From: Bartonella kosoyi
GTDB taxonomy: Bacteria; Pseudomonadota; Alphaproteobacteria; Rhizobiales; Rhizobiaceae
Direction: 5' to 3'
NCBI RefSeq assembly: GCF_003606325.2
Contig: NZ_CP031843.2
Span: forward strand, 1,798,001-1,862,000
DNA length: 64,000 nt
Both the position numbers and the translations under genes were made by a program. A model generated the notes under the pieces. It had not been told where the DNA came from and did no database searches. It worked only from the letters and a program-made list of their open reading frames with translations. Positions 11,707 to 20,685 of this stretch are shown here, piece after piece; the stretch's first letter is position 1, and every line of letters starts with the position of its first letter.

Positions 11707-12093
11707 TTAAAAATAAGCATTCGCAATGGAAGGACGAGACATCGCTTTTGAGAGAGCCATAGCAACAGTTTCACCAAACTTGTGGGACTTTTCACGACTT
11801 TGACCACTTTCAGAAGCAAATGAAACCGCATCGCGACGCACTTGTTCAATAAACAGCTCCTGCTGCTGAGGACTCATCTTAGAAAGGTGCTCAATAATAT
11901 CTGGAAAAGCCATCGCCCATCTCTCTAGCAATAACGCCTCTGTTACCTCAACCTGCTGAGAAGATGATGATGAAGAAGATATGTAGCTGGAAAGAAACTT
12001 ATGAACAACAGCACTGCGAGGAGCAAAAATACCAACGCCCAAAATAAGAAACATAAATAAAATAAGAACAATACGACCGGAGAAAAATCCCAT
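11707..12093 (-). CDS. Small membrane-anchored hypothetical protein
   Basis: Not recognised. The 128-residue product has one strong N-terminal hydrophobic segment (IVLILFMFLILGVGIFA, residues 8-24), then a serine run (ISSSSSSS), and a helical soluble part rich in Glu/Gln (LSKMSPQQQELFIEQVRRDA). It therefore looks like a bitopic or exported lipid-free anchored protein. It is isolated, with more than 1 kb of non-coding DNA before it and about 1.3 kb after. The start has a weak AGGTAAG upstream. It is probably real because the hydrophobic/hydrophilic organisation is coherent. Confidence 0.6.
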   Translation of the reverse strand: MGFFSGRIVLILFMFLILGVGIFAPRSAVVHKFLSSYISSSSSSSQQVEVTEALLLERWAMAFPDIIEHLSKMSPQQQELFIEQVRRDAVSFASESGQSREKSHKFGETVAMALSKAMSRPSIANAYF

Positions 12094-12307
12094 TATCTCT
12101 TACCTAAAGATTACAGAATCAGACACAGATTCTTCTTATAACATTCAACGATTTCTCAATAAAGAAAAACTCTCATTACTGAAAATGAATACGATAACAC
12201 TAACCACTCAATGAACTTATCCCCCAGGACTACACGCTACGCAATAATAAATCTTACACCTTTTAAGGCCCCTGAAAATACCTTACCAAGCCTTAAAAAC
12301 AATTTAC

Positions 12308-12340
12308 AAAAAAACCTGACTGAGGAAATTCTCAGTCAGG
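12308..12340 (-). terminator. Intrinsic terminator of the small RNA
   Basis: Perfect 10-bp inverted repeat at 12315-12340 with a 6-nt loop; on the minus strand it is followed directly by a run of seven T. The plus strand has no T-run, so it acts on minus-strand transcripts. Confidence 0.8.
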
Positions 12341-12425
12341 CCAGACAATCTAGGGGATCCACGCGGGGGGGGGGGAGGAGGTTCCCCGATCGTCCTCTCG
12401 CATCAACCACTAAGATAGCCGATGC
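12308..12425 (-). ncRNA. Probable trans-acting small RNA with anti-Shine-Dalgarno loop
   Basis: On the minus strand an interval of about 118 nt folds into three hairpins: GCATC/GATGC (about 12400-12425), a GGGGAACC/GGATCCCC stem (one mismatch, near 12351-12387) whose loop holds CCTCCTCCC followed by more C, and a perfect 10-bp terminator CCTGACTGAG/CTCAGTCAGG followed by seven T. A C-rich anti-SD loop plus an intrinsic terminator is the known architecture of Rhizobiales 'cuckoo'/alpha-r14 sRNAs, which pair with mRNA ribosome sites. Family membership is inferred from structure only. The 5' end is a guess. Confidence 0.6.
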
Positions 12426-13081
12426 AATATTCTTGCTATGGAATAAAATGCTTTAAACAACAAGAAATTCTTATCATCTCCTACGCAAAAAAACACAAAA
12501 GAATTATAAATTGTTTAAAAATGGTGAAATTTAGGCAAAAAAAAATTCAAAATGACCCAATTTGAAGCAATTTTATTCCAAGAAACATCAATCAGAATCG
12601 ACAGCCATTATAGTTTTTTATAATAATTTCTTTTACAGCTCTGATGATCATCATTAAAAAATAAGTAATCTGTATATATTCGCCCTATAAAAAATAGAAT
12701 CAGCAGAATCACTTGCCCAGCAGCGATCACCACAAAAGAAAAACGTCGTCTTTAAGCCTTATACAATAAAAGCAGAAACACCTGCTCAAAAGAACAGATG
12801 AATTATTTCAATAAAAAACAATAAATTAAAGGGAAAAAGTCTTATCTATCTTCATGAAAATTTCTGAAAATGACACTTTAAAAATATTGTCAAATCTCTT
12901 GACTGCTAGCATCAATAAAGAATTGAAATAGCTTATGAAACAAATGAACCCTCTGAAGGTATTTATTTCGAATCATACCCTATAATCATTCCCAATAACG
13001 ATAAACTACCCTAAAATAGCCAACACATCCCTATATATTATTTAGAGAAATCTGAGAATACAGTACATTAACAAAAGCGAT
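12426..13081. other. Non-coding interval upstream of the small RNA
   Basis: About 650 bases, AT-rich, with no supported gene. The small-RNA promoter should lie at its left edge, but I could not assign boxes with confidence. Confidence 0.5.
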
Positions 13082-14020
13082 TTATGCAAAATCGATTTGT
13101 TTATCTTGAATATCATCAACCAATAAACGCGGATCACGAGCAAGCCAAAGTGTCACCACACACGACTCACTGTTTTTACTTTGTATAGGAGTAAGACAAA
13201 TCGTTTGCTCTAAAACAAATCCCGCATTTTTAAGCCATTGTTCTATTTGTGAAGCTGAAAATCCAAAATGCATAGGCGCTTGATCAGAATGTGAAGACTG
13301 AACTTCATGATAACAAAAATCTACAATCAATAAACGCCCATGAGGACGCAACACATCTGATATCTTATGAAGAGCCCCTTCAGGGTTTTCAAGAAAATGT
13401 AAAACCCAATGAAGGATGACTAAATCAAAAGTCGTCTCTCCAAAAGGCAAATGCAAAACATCACGATCAAGCACAACTTCAACCGCATGCGTATAAAGAT
13501 CAGAAAATAATTTTAAGAGAGAATCTCCCCCCATTCCAATATTCAGCATCGTCTGAAATGGCTTATCACCCACGATTTTAAGTAAAGCATTTTCCACACC
13601 CTGGTCTGCTCCGTAGGACGATCGCAAGGCATCCCATTGCGACGTATTTTGTAAGAAATGTTTCTTCCTCGTTTTTTGACGCTGCTTTTTGACCTTCTTC
13701 AAACGTTCTAAATCGTGCACTAACAACGTATCATGCTTTGGCAAAGCCGAAAGAATGCTCATCACAATATCTTTACCCCAAAAATCATGACAAAGCTTAA
13801 AATAAAGAAAACCTCCCTTCTGATAACGCTCAATCAATCGTGCTTCGTATAATAAACACAAATGTCGTGATATACACGCTTGCGACTGATCAAGAATAAA
13901 AATAAAATCAGGGATTGTTAAATCTTCATGATTTAAGAGTCTGAGAACACGTAAATGACTCACTTCTGCAACCGCTTTCAGGATCACAATCATTGCATTT
14001 AAACTTGCACTTTTTTTCAT
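13082..14020 (-). CDS. ArsR-type HTH / class I methyltransferase fusion, SAM site apparently deleted
   Basis: Residues 1-100 are an ArsR-like winged helix (AVAEVSHLRVLRLLNHEDL; SQACISRHLCLLYEARLIERYQKGGFLYF). The rest is a class I methyltransferase: motif I-like TMLNIGMGGDSLLKLF, then LPFGETTFDLVILHWVLHFLENP and LRPHGRLLIVDF. In relatives a segment of roughly 25-30 residues, carrying the acidic motif II that binds the SAM ribose, separates motif I from the 'DLVILH' strand; here the sequence jumps directly. Motif I also reads NIGMGGD instead of DIGTGTG. Catalysis is therefore doubtful, while DNA binding may remain. A related fusion sits next to metF in other Rhizobiales; no metF is here. Confidence 0.8.
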   Translation of the reverse strand: MKKSASLNAMIVILKAVAEVSHLRVLRLLNHEDLTIPDFIFILDQSQACISRHLCLLYEARLIERYQKGGFLYFKLCHDFWGKDIVMSILSALPKHDTLLVHDLERLKKVKKQRQKTRKKHFLQNTSQWDALRSSYGADQGVENALLKIVGDKPFQTMLNIGMGGDSLLKLFSDLYTHAVEVVLDRDVLHLPFGETTFDLVILHWVLHFLENPEGALHKISDVLRPHGRLLIVDFCYHEVQSSHSDQAPMHFGFSASQIEQWLKNAGFVLEQTICLTPIQSKNSESCVVTLWLARDPRLLVDDIQDKQIDFA

Positions 14021-14697
14021 AATTATTCCCTAAACTTTCCTATAAAGATTTATTTATAGGAACAAAAGTCAAGCATAATGCGCATATTCTTCTCTATTTC
14101 GTTCCCGCTATTTTATCATACTATGAAAAAAAATAGGCCTCTGTAAAAGATGAAAAGATTTTATCCCAGCGCCCAAAATAAATTATAATATATTGATTTA
14201 TAATAGTAATCCATAATTTATAACCTCAATAAAAAGCTAAAGTATCGTAATTTTTTCTCCTTTAAAACCTATTCATGGTAAATCAAACAAAACCATCCTC
14301 TTGCTCCTCAGCAACGGTAACCTATGGATAAAAAACATAAAGGTAAATGAAATGCCTCTTATAGCTATCTCAAAACAAAAATGATCCAATATGTGGAGAG
14401 AATAAATAATAGGATGACTTAGCTCATCGCTTTTTAAGCAAAGGCGCTAAGCTCAACGACCAGAACATTTATAGAATAGCATTTTCCATAAAAAGACTCT
14501 CTCTTCATGGCAATTTTACAAGCAAAAACAGCTATATCACGAGTAGAATGGCGTTATTTACACCATGGGCTCATAAAGAGTCTCTCCTCTTTCCAATGAA
14601 TAAAAACCTCCACGAAAGACACACGACTTTATTAATGAAGTCATAAATACAAAAACACACTATTTTCTCAATAACGTTCCAATAAGATTAAGAAATT
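14021..14697. other. Non-coding interval
   Basis: No gene seen in about 680 bases between two minus-strand genes. It contains one copy of a diverged intergenic repeat (14190-14378). Confidence 0.55.
14190..14378 (+). repeat. Dispersed intergenic repeat, copy A
   Basis: Collinear with 34046-34245 in the same orientation. Shared blocks include TTGATTTATAAT, a central GTAAATCAA-CAAAACCAT-type block and CCTCTTAT followed by CTATCT-AAAA. The copies are diverged and differ by small indels. No open frame is conserved between them. Confidence 0.5.
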
Positions 14698-16347
14698 CTA
14701 GCGTGTAAGAGGCTTATAATTTGCGTGCTTAGGATTAAGGGATTCAGCTCCAAGACGGCGAACTTTATCAGCCTCATATTCAGCAAAATTTCCTTCAAAC
14801 CATTCCACATGACCATCACCTTCAAAGGCTAAAATATGCGTTGCTAAGCGATCAAGAAACATACGATCATGCGATATGATCACTGCACAACCAGCAAAAT
14901 TTTCTAATGCATCTTCCAATGCACCCAACGTTTCAGTATCAAGATCATTTGTCGGTTCATCAAGAAGAAGCACATTCCCCCCCTCTTTTAGAAGTTTTGC
15001 CAAATGAACGCGATTGCGCTGCCCTCCTGATAAATTTGCCACCTTCTGCTGTTGATCAGCCCCCTTGAAATTAAAAGCCCCACAATAAGCACGACTATTC
15101 ATCTCATATTTGCCTAACTTAATAATGTCATTTCCACCAGAAATCTCCTCCCAAACAGTTTTATCCCCAGCCAAGGAATCGCGACTCTGATCCACATAAC
15201 TCATGTGAACCGTTTCACCGATCCGTATTTGACCTGAATCGGGCTGTTCTTGTCCTGTCAACATTTTAAACAAGGTCGACTTTCCCATACCATTAGCCCC
15301 AATAACACCGACAATGCCCCCAGCAGGAAGTTTAAAAGAGAGAGAATCAATCAACACACGCTCTCCATAAGCTTTAGAAAGATGATCAACTTCAATGACA
15401 ACCTGTCCTAATCTTTCTCCAATAGGAATGATGATTTGCGCCTCTCCAGGACGGCGCTCACGTGCTGCCTGAACCAACTCATCATAAGCTTTAATCCGCG
15501 CCTTTGACTTTGCTTGTCGCCCTTTTGGACTAGAAGCAATCCATTCTTTCTCACGTGATAAAGCACGTTGACGTGCAGCCTCTTCACGACCTTCTTGAGC
15601 CAAACGTTTGGCTTTAGCCCCCAAATAAGCAGAATAGTTTCCCTCATAAGGGATACCTTTACCGCGATCTAACTCTAAAATCCATCCCGTGACATTGTCG
15701 AGAAAATAACGATCATGGGTTATCAAAAGCACGGCGCCAGGATATTCACGCAGATGCCTTTCAAGCCAAGCTGTCGTTTCAGCATCTAAATGGTTTGTTG
15801 GTTCATCCAAAAGCAACAAATCAGGTTTTGACAAAAGCAATTTGCAAAGCGCCACACGCCGCTTTTCACCGCCCGAAAGTTTTGTCACATCCCCTTTAGC
15901 TTGTGGACAACCAAGAGCAGCCATTGCCATTTCTACCTGACTTTCTAAATCCCAAAGATTCTGACTATCAATAATATCCTGAAGCTTTGCACTTTCATCA
16001 GCCGTTTCCTCACTATAATTCATCATCAATTCGTTATAACGCTCAAGAATGGCCTGTTTATCTGCAACACCTTCCATCACATTGCCAAGCACATCTTTGC
16101 TCGCATCAAGCACAGGTTCTTGTGGTAGATAGCCACAACGTGCTCCTTCAGAAAGCCATGCTTCTCCCGTATATTCCTTATCGAGCCCAGCCATAATCCG
16201 TAAAATAGTCGATTTACCTGCACCATTTGGCCCTAAAATACCGATCTTTGCATCTGGATAAAAAGACAAATGGATATTTTCTAAAACTTTTTTATTGCCG
16301 TAAGATTTGTTGAGCCCAGCCATATGGTAGATAAATTGACGTGCCAT
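14698..16347 (-). CDS. ettA: Energy-dependent translational throttle protein EttA (ABC-F ATPase)
   Basis: Ribosome-associated ABC-F ATPase that binds the E site and gates elongation according to ATP/ADP. The 549-residue protein has two ABC domains: first Walker A GPNGAGKS, signature LSGGEKRRVAL, Walker B LLLLDEPTNHLD; second Walker A GANGMGKST, signature NLSGGQRNRVHLAK, Walker B VLLLDEPTNDLD. Between them is the basic linker with EWIASSPKGRQAKSKARIKAY, typical of EttA. There are no membrane segments, so it is not a transporter. It stands alone on its strand. Confidence 0.95.
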   Translation of the reverse strand: MARQFIYHMAGLNKSYGNKKVLENIHLSFYPDAKIGILGPNGAGKSTILRIMAGLDKEYTGEAWLSEGARCGYLPQEPVLDASKDVLGNVMEGVADKQAILERYNELMMNYSEETADESAKLQDIIDSQNLWDLESQVEMAMAALGCPQAKGDVTKLSGGEKRRVALCKLLLSKPDLLLLDEPTNHLDAETTAWLERHLREYPGAVLLITHDRYFLDNVTGWILELDRGKGIPYEGNYSAYLGAKAKRLAQEGREEAARQRALSREKEWIASSPKGRQAKSKARIKAYDELVQAARERRPGEAQIIIPIGERLGQVVIEVDHLSKAYGERVLIDSLSFKLPAGGIVGVIGANGMGKSTLFKMLTGQEQPDSGQIRIGETVHMSYVDQSRDSLAGDKTVWEEISGGNDIIKLGKYEMNSRAYCGAFNFKGADQQQKVANLSGGQRNRVHLAKLLKEGGNVLLLDEPTNDLDTETLGALEDALENFAGCAVIISHDRMFLDRLATHILAFEGDGHVEWFEGNFAEYEADKVRRLGAESLNPKHANYKPLTR

Positions 16348-16524
16348 AAATTTCTCTTTATATAAATTTCTTTTTATATTGTGTGATATTAAAGATTAGG
16401 ATTTTGAAAAACTGCTTTTGCTTCTTGAAACTGCACAGTAAATAGAGCTTACATCATCTCAAAAGCTTTTCACTTTAATATTGGTACATTTTTTCTCATC
16501 TCACAAGCCCCAGTATGGTTCTAA

Positions 16525-17061
16525 ATGCAAAAAAACATCCCCTTAAGAAGCAAAAAGCAAATCTTTTTAGCGGTCCCTGAAACATGTTATCAAACATTGC
16601 CCCTCTTTTCCATACCAGATATCACATTACACTTTTACCGTATTAAACCAACCTATCAATGTAATATAGAACCAAAAAGAAAAGTAATTCTCTATGCACC
16701 TTCTTTTTTTGCTTTATGGGCTTTATATTACGCAGTAAAAAAACCTTCCCTTTTTTCATCAATTTTTTGTTACGGAAAACAATGGACTTCACCTCTTGCC
16801 TTGATGTGGCTTAAATTGCGTTTACAAAACGACCGCCGCCTTATGGGATCTGACGTCCCAAGCCCAATGATCATGAAAGCTTTGCGTCAACATGTCGCAA
16901 CAAATAACGACAGTGCACTTCCTATTGGGACGTGGTTACACTTCGTAAAAAACTATAAAATGAATTGTAAAAAGTTATCTATCCCCCTCTTTTGGCTTGA
17001 TAATTATAAAAATAACATCAATATTCAGCAAATCATTTCAAAACTTCAAGACGAAGTATAG
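16525..17061 (+). CDS. Hypothetical protein upstream of pncA
   Basis: Not recognised. The 178-residue product is rich in Lys, Tyr, Phe and Trp, with a moderately hydrophobic stretch (VILYAPSFFALWALYYAV, about residues 52-69) too polar at its edges to be called a membrane segment with confidence. It ends only 46 bases before pncA on the same strand, so both are probably on one transcript. No known motif is visible, and it could be a decaying remnant. Confidence 0.55.
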   Translation: MQKNIPLRSKKQIFLAVPETCYQTLPLFSIPDITLHFYRIKPTYQCNIEPKRKVILYAPSFFALWALYYAVKKPSLFSSIFCYGKQWTSPLALMWLKLRLQNDRRLMGSDVPSPMIMKALRQHVATNNDSALPIGTWLHFVKNYKMNCKKLSIPLFWLDNYKNNINIQQIISKLQDEV

Positions 17062-17107
17062 CTTTTTAAAAATACGATAAAAGCTCATCTTCTATAGGAA
17101 TATATTT

Positions 17108-17716
17108 ATGGAAAAAAAAGCCTTACTCGTCATTGATGTTCAAAATGACTTCTTACCCGGTGGAGCACTCGCAGTACCACAAGGTGACGCCATTTTACCC
17201 GCCGTCAATAATCTCATCAATCATTTTGACCACGTTATCTTAACCCAAGACTGGCACCCCAAAAATCATTGTAGCTTTGCTTCCTGCTATCCTGAAAAGA
17301 AGCCCTATGATACCATTAATCTTGACTATGGTCCGCAAATACTTTGGCCTGATCATTGCATACAAGGAACCCAAGGAGCAGAGTTTCATCCATCTCTCAG
17401 AGTGGAAAAGGCTCAACTTATCCTTAGAAAAGGCTATAATCAAAATATGGATAGCTATTCTGCCTTTCTTGAAAATGATCAAAAAACACCAACAGGTTTA
17501 CAAGTTTATCTCAAAGAACATGGTTTTACCAAGCTTGTTATGTGCGGCTTAGCAACAGACTTTTGTGTTGGATTTTCTGCTCTTCACGCCATACAATGTG
17601 GTTTTAAAGTCAGTGTTTCATTAAATGCCTGCGCTGGTATTGATGTAAACGAATCTCTAAACACAATGCTTAAAACAATGAACGAAGCTGGTGTCGAACT
17701 GTTAATGGTCTCATAA
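17108..17716 (+). CDS. pncA: Nicotinamidase
   Basis: Hydrolyses nicotinamide to nicotinate in NAD salvage; relatives also activate pyrazinamide. The 202-residue protein has the isochorismatase fold: catalytic Asp10 in LLVIDVQNDFLPGGALAVP, the metal-binding Asp48/His50 in TQDWHPKNH, and the nucleophile Cys in CGLATDFCVGFSALHA (about residue 150-160). The length suits bacterial PncA. AGGAA precedes the ATG. Confidence 0.95.
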   Translation: MEKKALLVIDVQNDFLPGGALAVPQGDAILPAVNNLINHFDHVILTQDWHPKNHCSFASCYPEKKPYDTINLDYGPQILWPDHCIQGTQGAEFHPSLRVEKAQLILRKGYNQNMDSYSAFLENDQKTPTGLQVYLKEHGFTKLVMCGLATDFCVGFSALHAIQCGFKVSVSLNACAGIDVNESLNTMLKTMNEAGVELLMVS

Positions 17717-18167
17717 AATATTGTATTCTCGCAATCTATTATAAGATATTGATTAATAAGAAATAAATTATTTTTTGCATATTCTAAGTGAGAGACTAAA
17801 ATAGAATAAAATTCTCTTATATCGAACCTATTCATAATAAATAAACTATTCTCCTACACGTCATAAATAGAATCAATATGGAAATAAAAATCATTCAAGA
17901 AAGCAACAAATGCTTCTTATGCATCGTTAAAAATAAGAGCTTGCGTCGTTCTAAAAGCGTGTAAAAAGTATAATGCCGGTTTGCACCTTGTATTTAAGTT
18001 AAAGCACTCCAAGAAATTTTACAGTATTCCCTTCGCGAGAAGAATCATGCCATCGATTGAACTTTAAAATAAAGACGCCAATAAAAAAGACAATGGCATT
18101 TTATTTTGCATGAAAGATCTCTCATATTAAGAATATGTGATAAACAAAAGCATAAAGTTTTAATGAC
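17717..18167. other. Convergent intergenic interval
   Basis: About 450 bases between converging pncA and the DUF475 gene. No gene, and no clear terminator, is seen. Confidence 0.5.
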
Positions 18168-19217
18168 TTAAGACGCAACATGTTTATCCAATTGACGACG
18201 CTTAAAACGAATCGAAGAATATAATGCCATTCCAATAATACAGACTCCCACAAGTCCCGTTAAAACTTCAGGAACCGATATAATCGTTTGCAGATACATA
18301 ATCATGGCAAGAACTAAAATTGCATAAAAAGCACCATGCTCCAAATAACGATAATGCAACAATGTCCCTGATTCGACCAACATAATTGTCATAGAACGAA
18401 TATAAAATGCACCGATCCCAAGACCAATTGCGATAATAAAAAGGTTGTGTGAAAAAGCAAAAGCACCAACCACACCATCAAAAGAAAAACTCGCATCGAG
18501 CACTTCTAAATAAAGGAATGCCCCTAGCCCCCCTTGCGTCACTGTCGTCAAAGTCTTCTTAGGAGCATCTAAAAGATGACCAATAGCTTCAACACCTATA
18601 AAAGTCAAAAGCCCATAGAGGGCTGCTAATAAAAAAGTGACTCTATCCTCTGCAACAATCTGCCCTGATACGAATAAGATCAAAATCAGAACAATTGCAA
18701 TATCAATCCCCATAAGCGCCCCAAACTTTTGAGCAGGTCTCTCTATAGCATTCAACCAATGGACCTCTTTTTCAGAATCAAAAAAATATTTTAAGCCAAC
18801 CATCATAAGGAAAGTTCCTCCAAAAGCGGCAATTCCCATATGCGCATCGGTTAAGACTTCGGCATATCGATGTGGTTCCCCTACTGCTAATTTAACTGCC
18901 GCAATTGGACTAATCCCAACAGCCACAACAACCACCAACAACGGAAAAACAATCCGCATCCCAAATACAGCGATCAAAATACCCCATATAAGAAAACGGC
19001 GACGCCATAACGGATTCATTCTACCAAGAACACGTGCATTGATAATAGAATTATCAAAAGATAAAGAAATTTCCAAAACCCCTAAAACACAGCAAATAAA
19101 AAAATATTTAAGAAAGCCAGTCATGCTTCCCGTTTCAAACCAACCAATAACCCCTCCTAAAAAGACACCAATAATCGTGAAAAAAAAAGCAAACCCAAAA
19201 TAGCGTAGTAGGGCCAT
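18168..19217 (-). CDS. DUF475 / TerC-superfamily integral membrane protein
   Basis: About nine membrane segments across 349 residues. The acidic motif EISLSFDNSIINARVLG and its second-half counterpart EVLDASFSFDGVVGAFAFS are the paired aspartate motifs of the TerC/YgdQ superfamily, suggesting metal-ion transport or sensing in the inner membrane; the substrate is unknown. I use ATG 19217 rather than 19223 because AGGA is then 8 bases upstream. The gene is monocistronic. Confidence 0.85.
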   Translation of the reverse strand: MALLRYFGFAFFFTIIGVFLGGVIGWFETGSMTGFLKYFFICCVLGVLEISLSFDNSIINARVLGRMNPLWRRRFLIWGILIAVFGMRIVFPLLVVVVAVGISPIAAVKLAVGEPHRYAEVLTDAHMGIAAFGGTFLMMVGLKYFFDSEKEVHWLNAIERPAQKFGALMGIDIAIVLILILFVSGQIVAEDRVTFLLAALYGLLTFIGVEAIGHLLDAPKKTLTTVTQGGLGAFLYLEVLDASFSFDGVVGAFAFSHNLFIIAIGLGIGAFYIRSMTIMLVESGTLLHYRYLEHGAFYAILVLAMIMYLQTIISVPEVLTGLVGVCIIGMALYSSIRFKRRQLDKHVAS

Positions 19218-19223
19218 AATCAT

Positions 19224-19583
19224 TCCTTAAAGTTTATTTTCTCATTCACCTACAGCACACACATAGTGCAAATCAAAAGCTTGTATTTCTTTAAAGTTGC
19301 ATCTCCTAATGCAGAGGTGTATAGAATATATATGGTAAAGTTACATGAAAATTTTCTCAAAAAAAGCAAGAGACAAATGCAGTAAACAGAGGATTTTATT
19401 TTGAAATGAATATTAATCATCAATACAATAGAGTTGAGAGATTGTTTTTTATCCATTAAAATAAAAAAAATAAAGAAAAATTAAAATGATAAATATTGAC
19501 ATTATGTCATAGAATATTAATACATAGTGTGCTTTTATTTTTTAATAATTTATACCATGATGATTTACTGAGGGAGATAATTC
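19224..19583 (+). other. AT-rich promoter interval of the XRE gene
   Basis: About 360 bases with no gene. Its right part carries the promoter and dyad described at 19496-19523. Confidence 0.5.
19496..19523 (+). promoter_or_regulatory. Promoter with overlapping palindrome upstream of XRE gene
   Basis: TTGACA at 19496-19501 is followed after 16 bases by TAATAC (19518-19523), a good sigma-70 pair. A perfect dyad TGACAT-T-ATGTCA (19497-19509) covers the -35 box, the layout expected for an autorepressed regulator. A related dyad GACA-TATAG-TGTC lies at 20263-20275. Confidence 0.5.
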
Positions 19584-20117
19584 GTGGCACGTCCTGAAAC
19601 TGAATCAAAAACCATATTTGGAAAACGTTTACGTTATGTACGTCTTGCTTTAGGCGATCCATCACGTGAGACTTTAGCTAAAAGTTTTAGCATGACAAAA
19701 AATTCCATTGCTTTTTATGAGCGTGGAGAAAGAGAACCCAATCTTAGTGTCTTACAAACATACCGCACATTATATGGTGTCAACATTAATTGGCTTCTAA
19801 CCGGACAAGGAAAAATGTTTGATGCCGAATATACAAAAGGTGATTTTGACTGGAATTATTTTATAAAAAAAATTGAAGGACTAGAAGAAACACTTGCCAA
19901 TAGTGATCGTAATGAAAAACTCAATCAAGAAAAAATTGACAGCTCTTATGAAAAATTGCAGCAATATTTGTCAAGACAAGGAAATGGCCTTAACCCTAAA
20001 GCTGCAACATCACTGATCGATATGAAAGCCAAAATGGCTAATTCTTATACCCTTAGCTTATTCATTGATTTACTCATTCGAAGCGTGTCGCAAAAAGAAG
20101 TTATTGCTAATCAATAA
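19584..20117 (+). CDS. XRE-family HTH regulator, phage-repressor-like
   Basis: 177 residues. Residues 10-70 form a helix-turn-helix of the Cro/CI type (FGKRLRYVRLALG; RETLAKSFSMTKNSIAFYERGEREPNLSVL) ending in NINWLLTGQGKMF, common in alphaproteobacterial CI-like proteins. The C-terminal half is charged and helical, with no peptidase residues recognised, so it is not a LexA-type self-cleaving repressor. The start is GTG 19584 with GAGGGA upstream. It is followed by an 18-bp hairpin and a DUF1508 gene. Confidence 0.8.
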   Translation: MARPETESKTIFGKRLRYVRLALGDPSRETLAKSFSMTKNSIAFYERGEREPNLSVLQTYRTLYGVNINWLLTGQGKMFDAEYTKGDFDWNYFIKKIEGLEETLANSDRNEKLNQEKIDSSYEKLQQYLSRQGNGLNPKAATSLIDMKAKMANSYTLSLFIDLLIRSVSQKEVIANQ

Positions 20118-20159
20118 GCGTTTTTATTTCAAAAGAAAAAACAGGAAATGATTAAGAGC

Positions 20160-20202
20160 CACCTGCATGGGGAGAGGAAAAATACCTCTCCCCATGCAGG
20201 TG
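20160..20202. terminator. 18-bp perfect hairpin after the XRE gene
   Basis: CACCTGCATGGGGAGAGG (20160-20177) and its exact complement (20185-20202) flank a 7-nt A-rich loop. No T-run follows on either strand, so it may stop transcription by another route, protect a 3' end, or be a small mobile hairpin. Confidence 0.5.
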
Positions 20203-20505
20203 AAGGTTTGTGTGCTTTATAAAATTTACTTCAGTAAAAGAAAAATATTTGTATTATAAATAGACATATAGTGTCATTAAATTAAAAAAAATGATTTTAT
20301 AGTATAAAATTCTCATTCACATCTTATTGACAAGAAATTTTTTCTTGTTAAAAGAATAATAGCTCTCATAGAAATTATTTTTTAGGTCAGAAAATTTAAG
20401 GGGAATATATTGACGACTTCCTATAGAGACATACATTAGTATTCGTAAATGGGTTAGTTGAGTATTTATCCTGAAAATTATCAGCTATTTTATGAGGTGA
20501 GAAAC
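20203..20505. other. Intergenic interval with second dyad
   Basis: About 300 bases, no gene; contains GACA-TATAG-TGTC at 20263-20275. Confidence 0.45.
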
Positions 20506-20685
20506 ATGTATTTTGAGGTGTTTCAAGGAGTTCACAATCAATGGTACTGGCGTTTAATCTCAGGAGATGCCCAAAAAATTGCTTTTTCGAGTAAAGGATA
20601 TCCAACAAAACAAGATATCTTAATAAATATTGAGCAAATCAAAGAAATTACCCATAAGGCTCTTATTAAAGAACTACAATCTTAA
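20506..20685 (+). CDS. DUF1508 (YegP-like) small protein
   Basis: 59 residues. The sequence MYFEVFQGVHNQWYWRLISG, with KIAFSSKGYPTKQDILINIEQIK, matches one DUF1508 unit: an aromatic beta hairpin ('W-W-R-L'), then a 'GY-K' turn and a helix. Family function is unknown; members are small cytoplasmic proteins in one or two copies of the unit. I chose ATG 20506 because GAGGTGA sits at the right distance and the unit begins there; the longer frame from 20458 adds unrelated residues. Confidence 0.75.
   Translation: MYFEVFQGVHNQWYWRLISGDAQKIAFSSKGYPTKQDILINIEQIKEITHKALIKELQS

Noticed and set aside
12211..12456. 81-codon plus-strand frame across the G11 run
   Set aside because: The better explanation is a structured minus-strand RNA; the frame has no ribosome site and an incoherent sequence.
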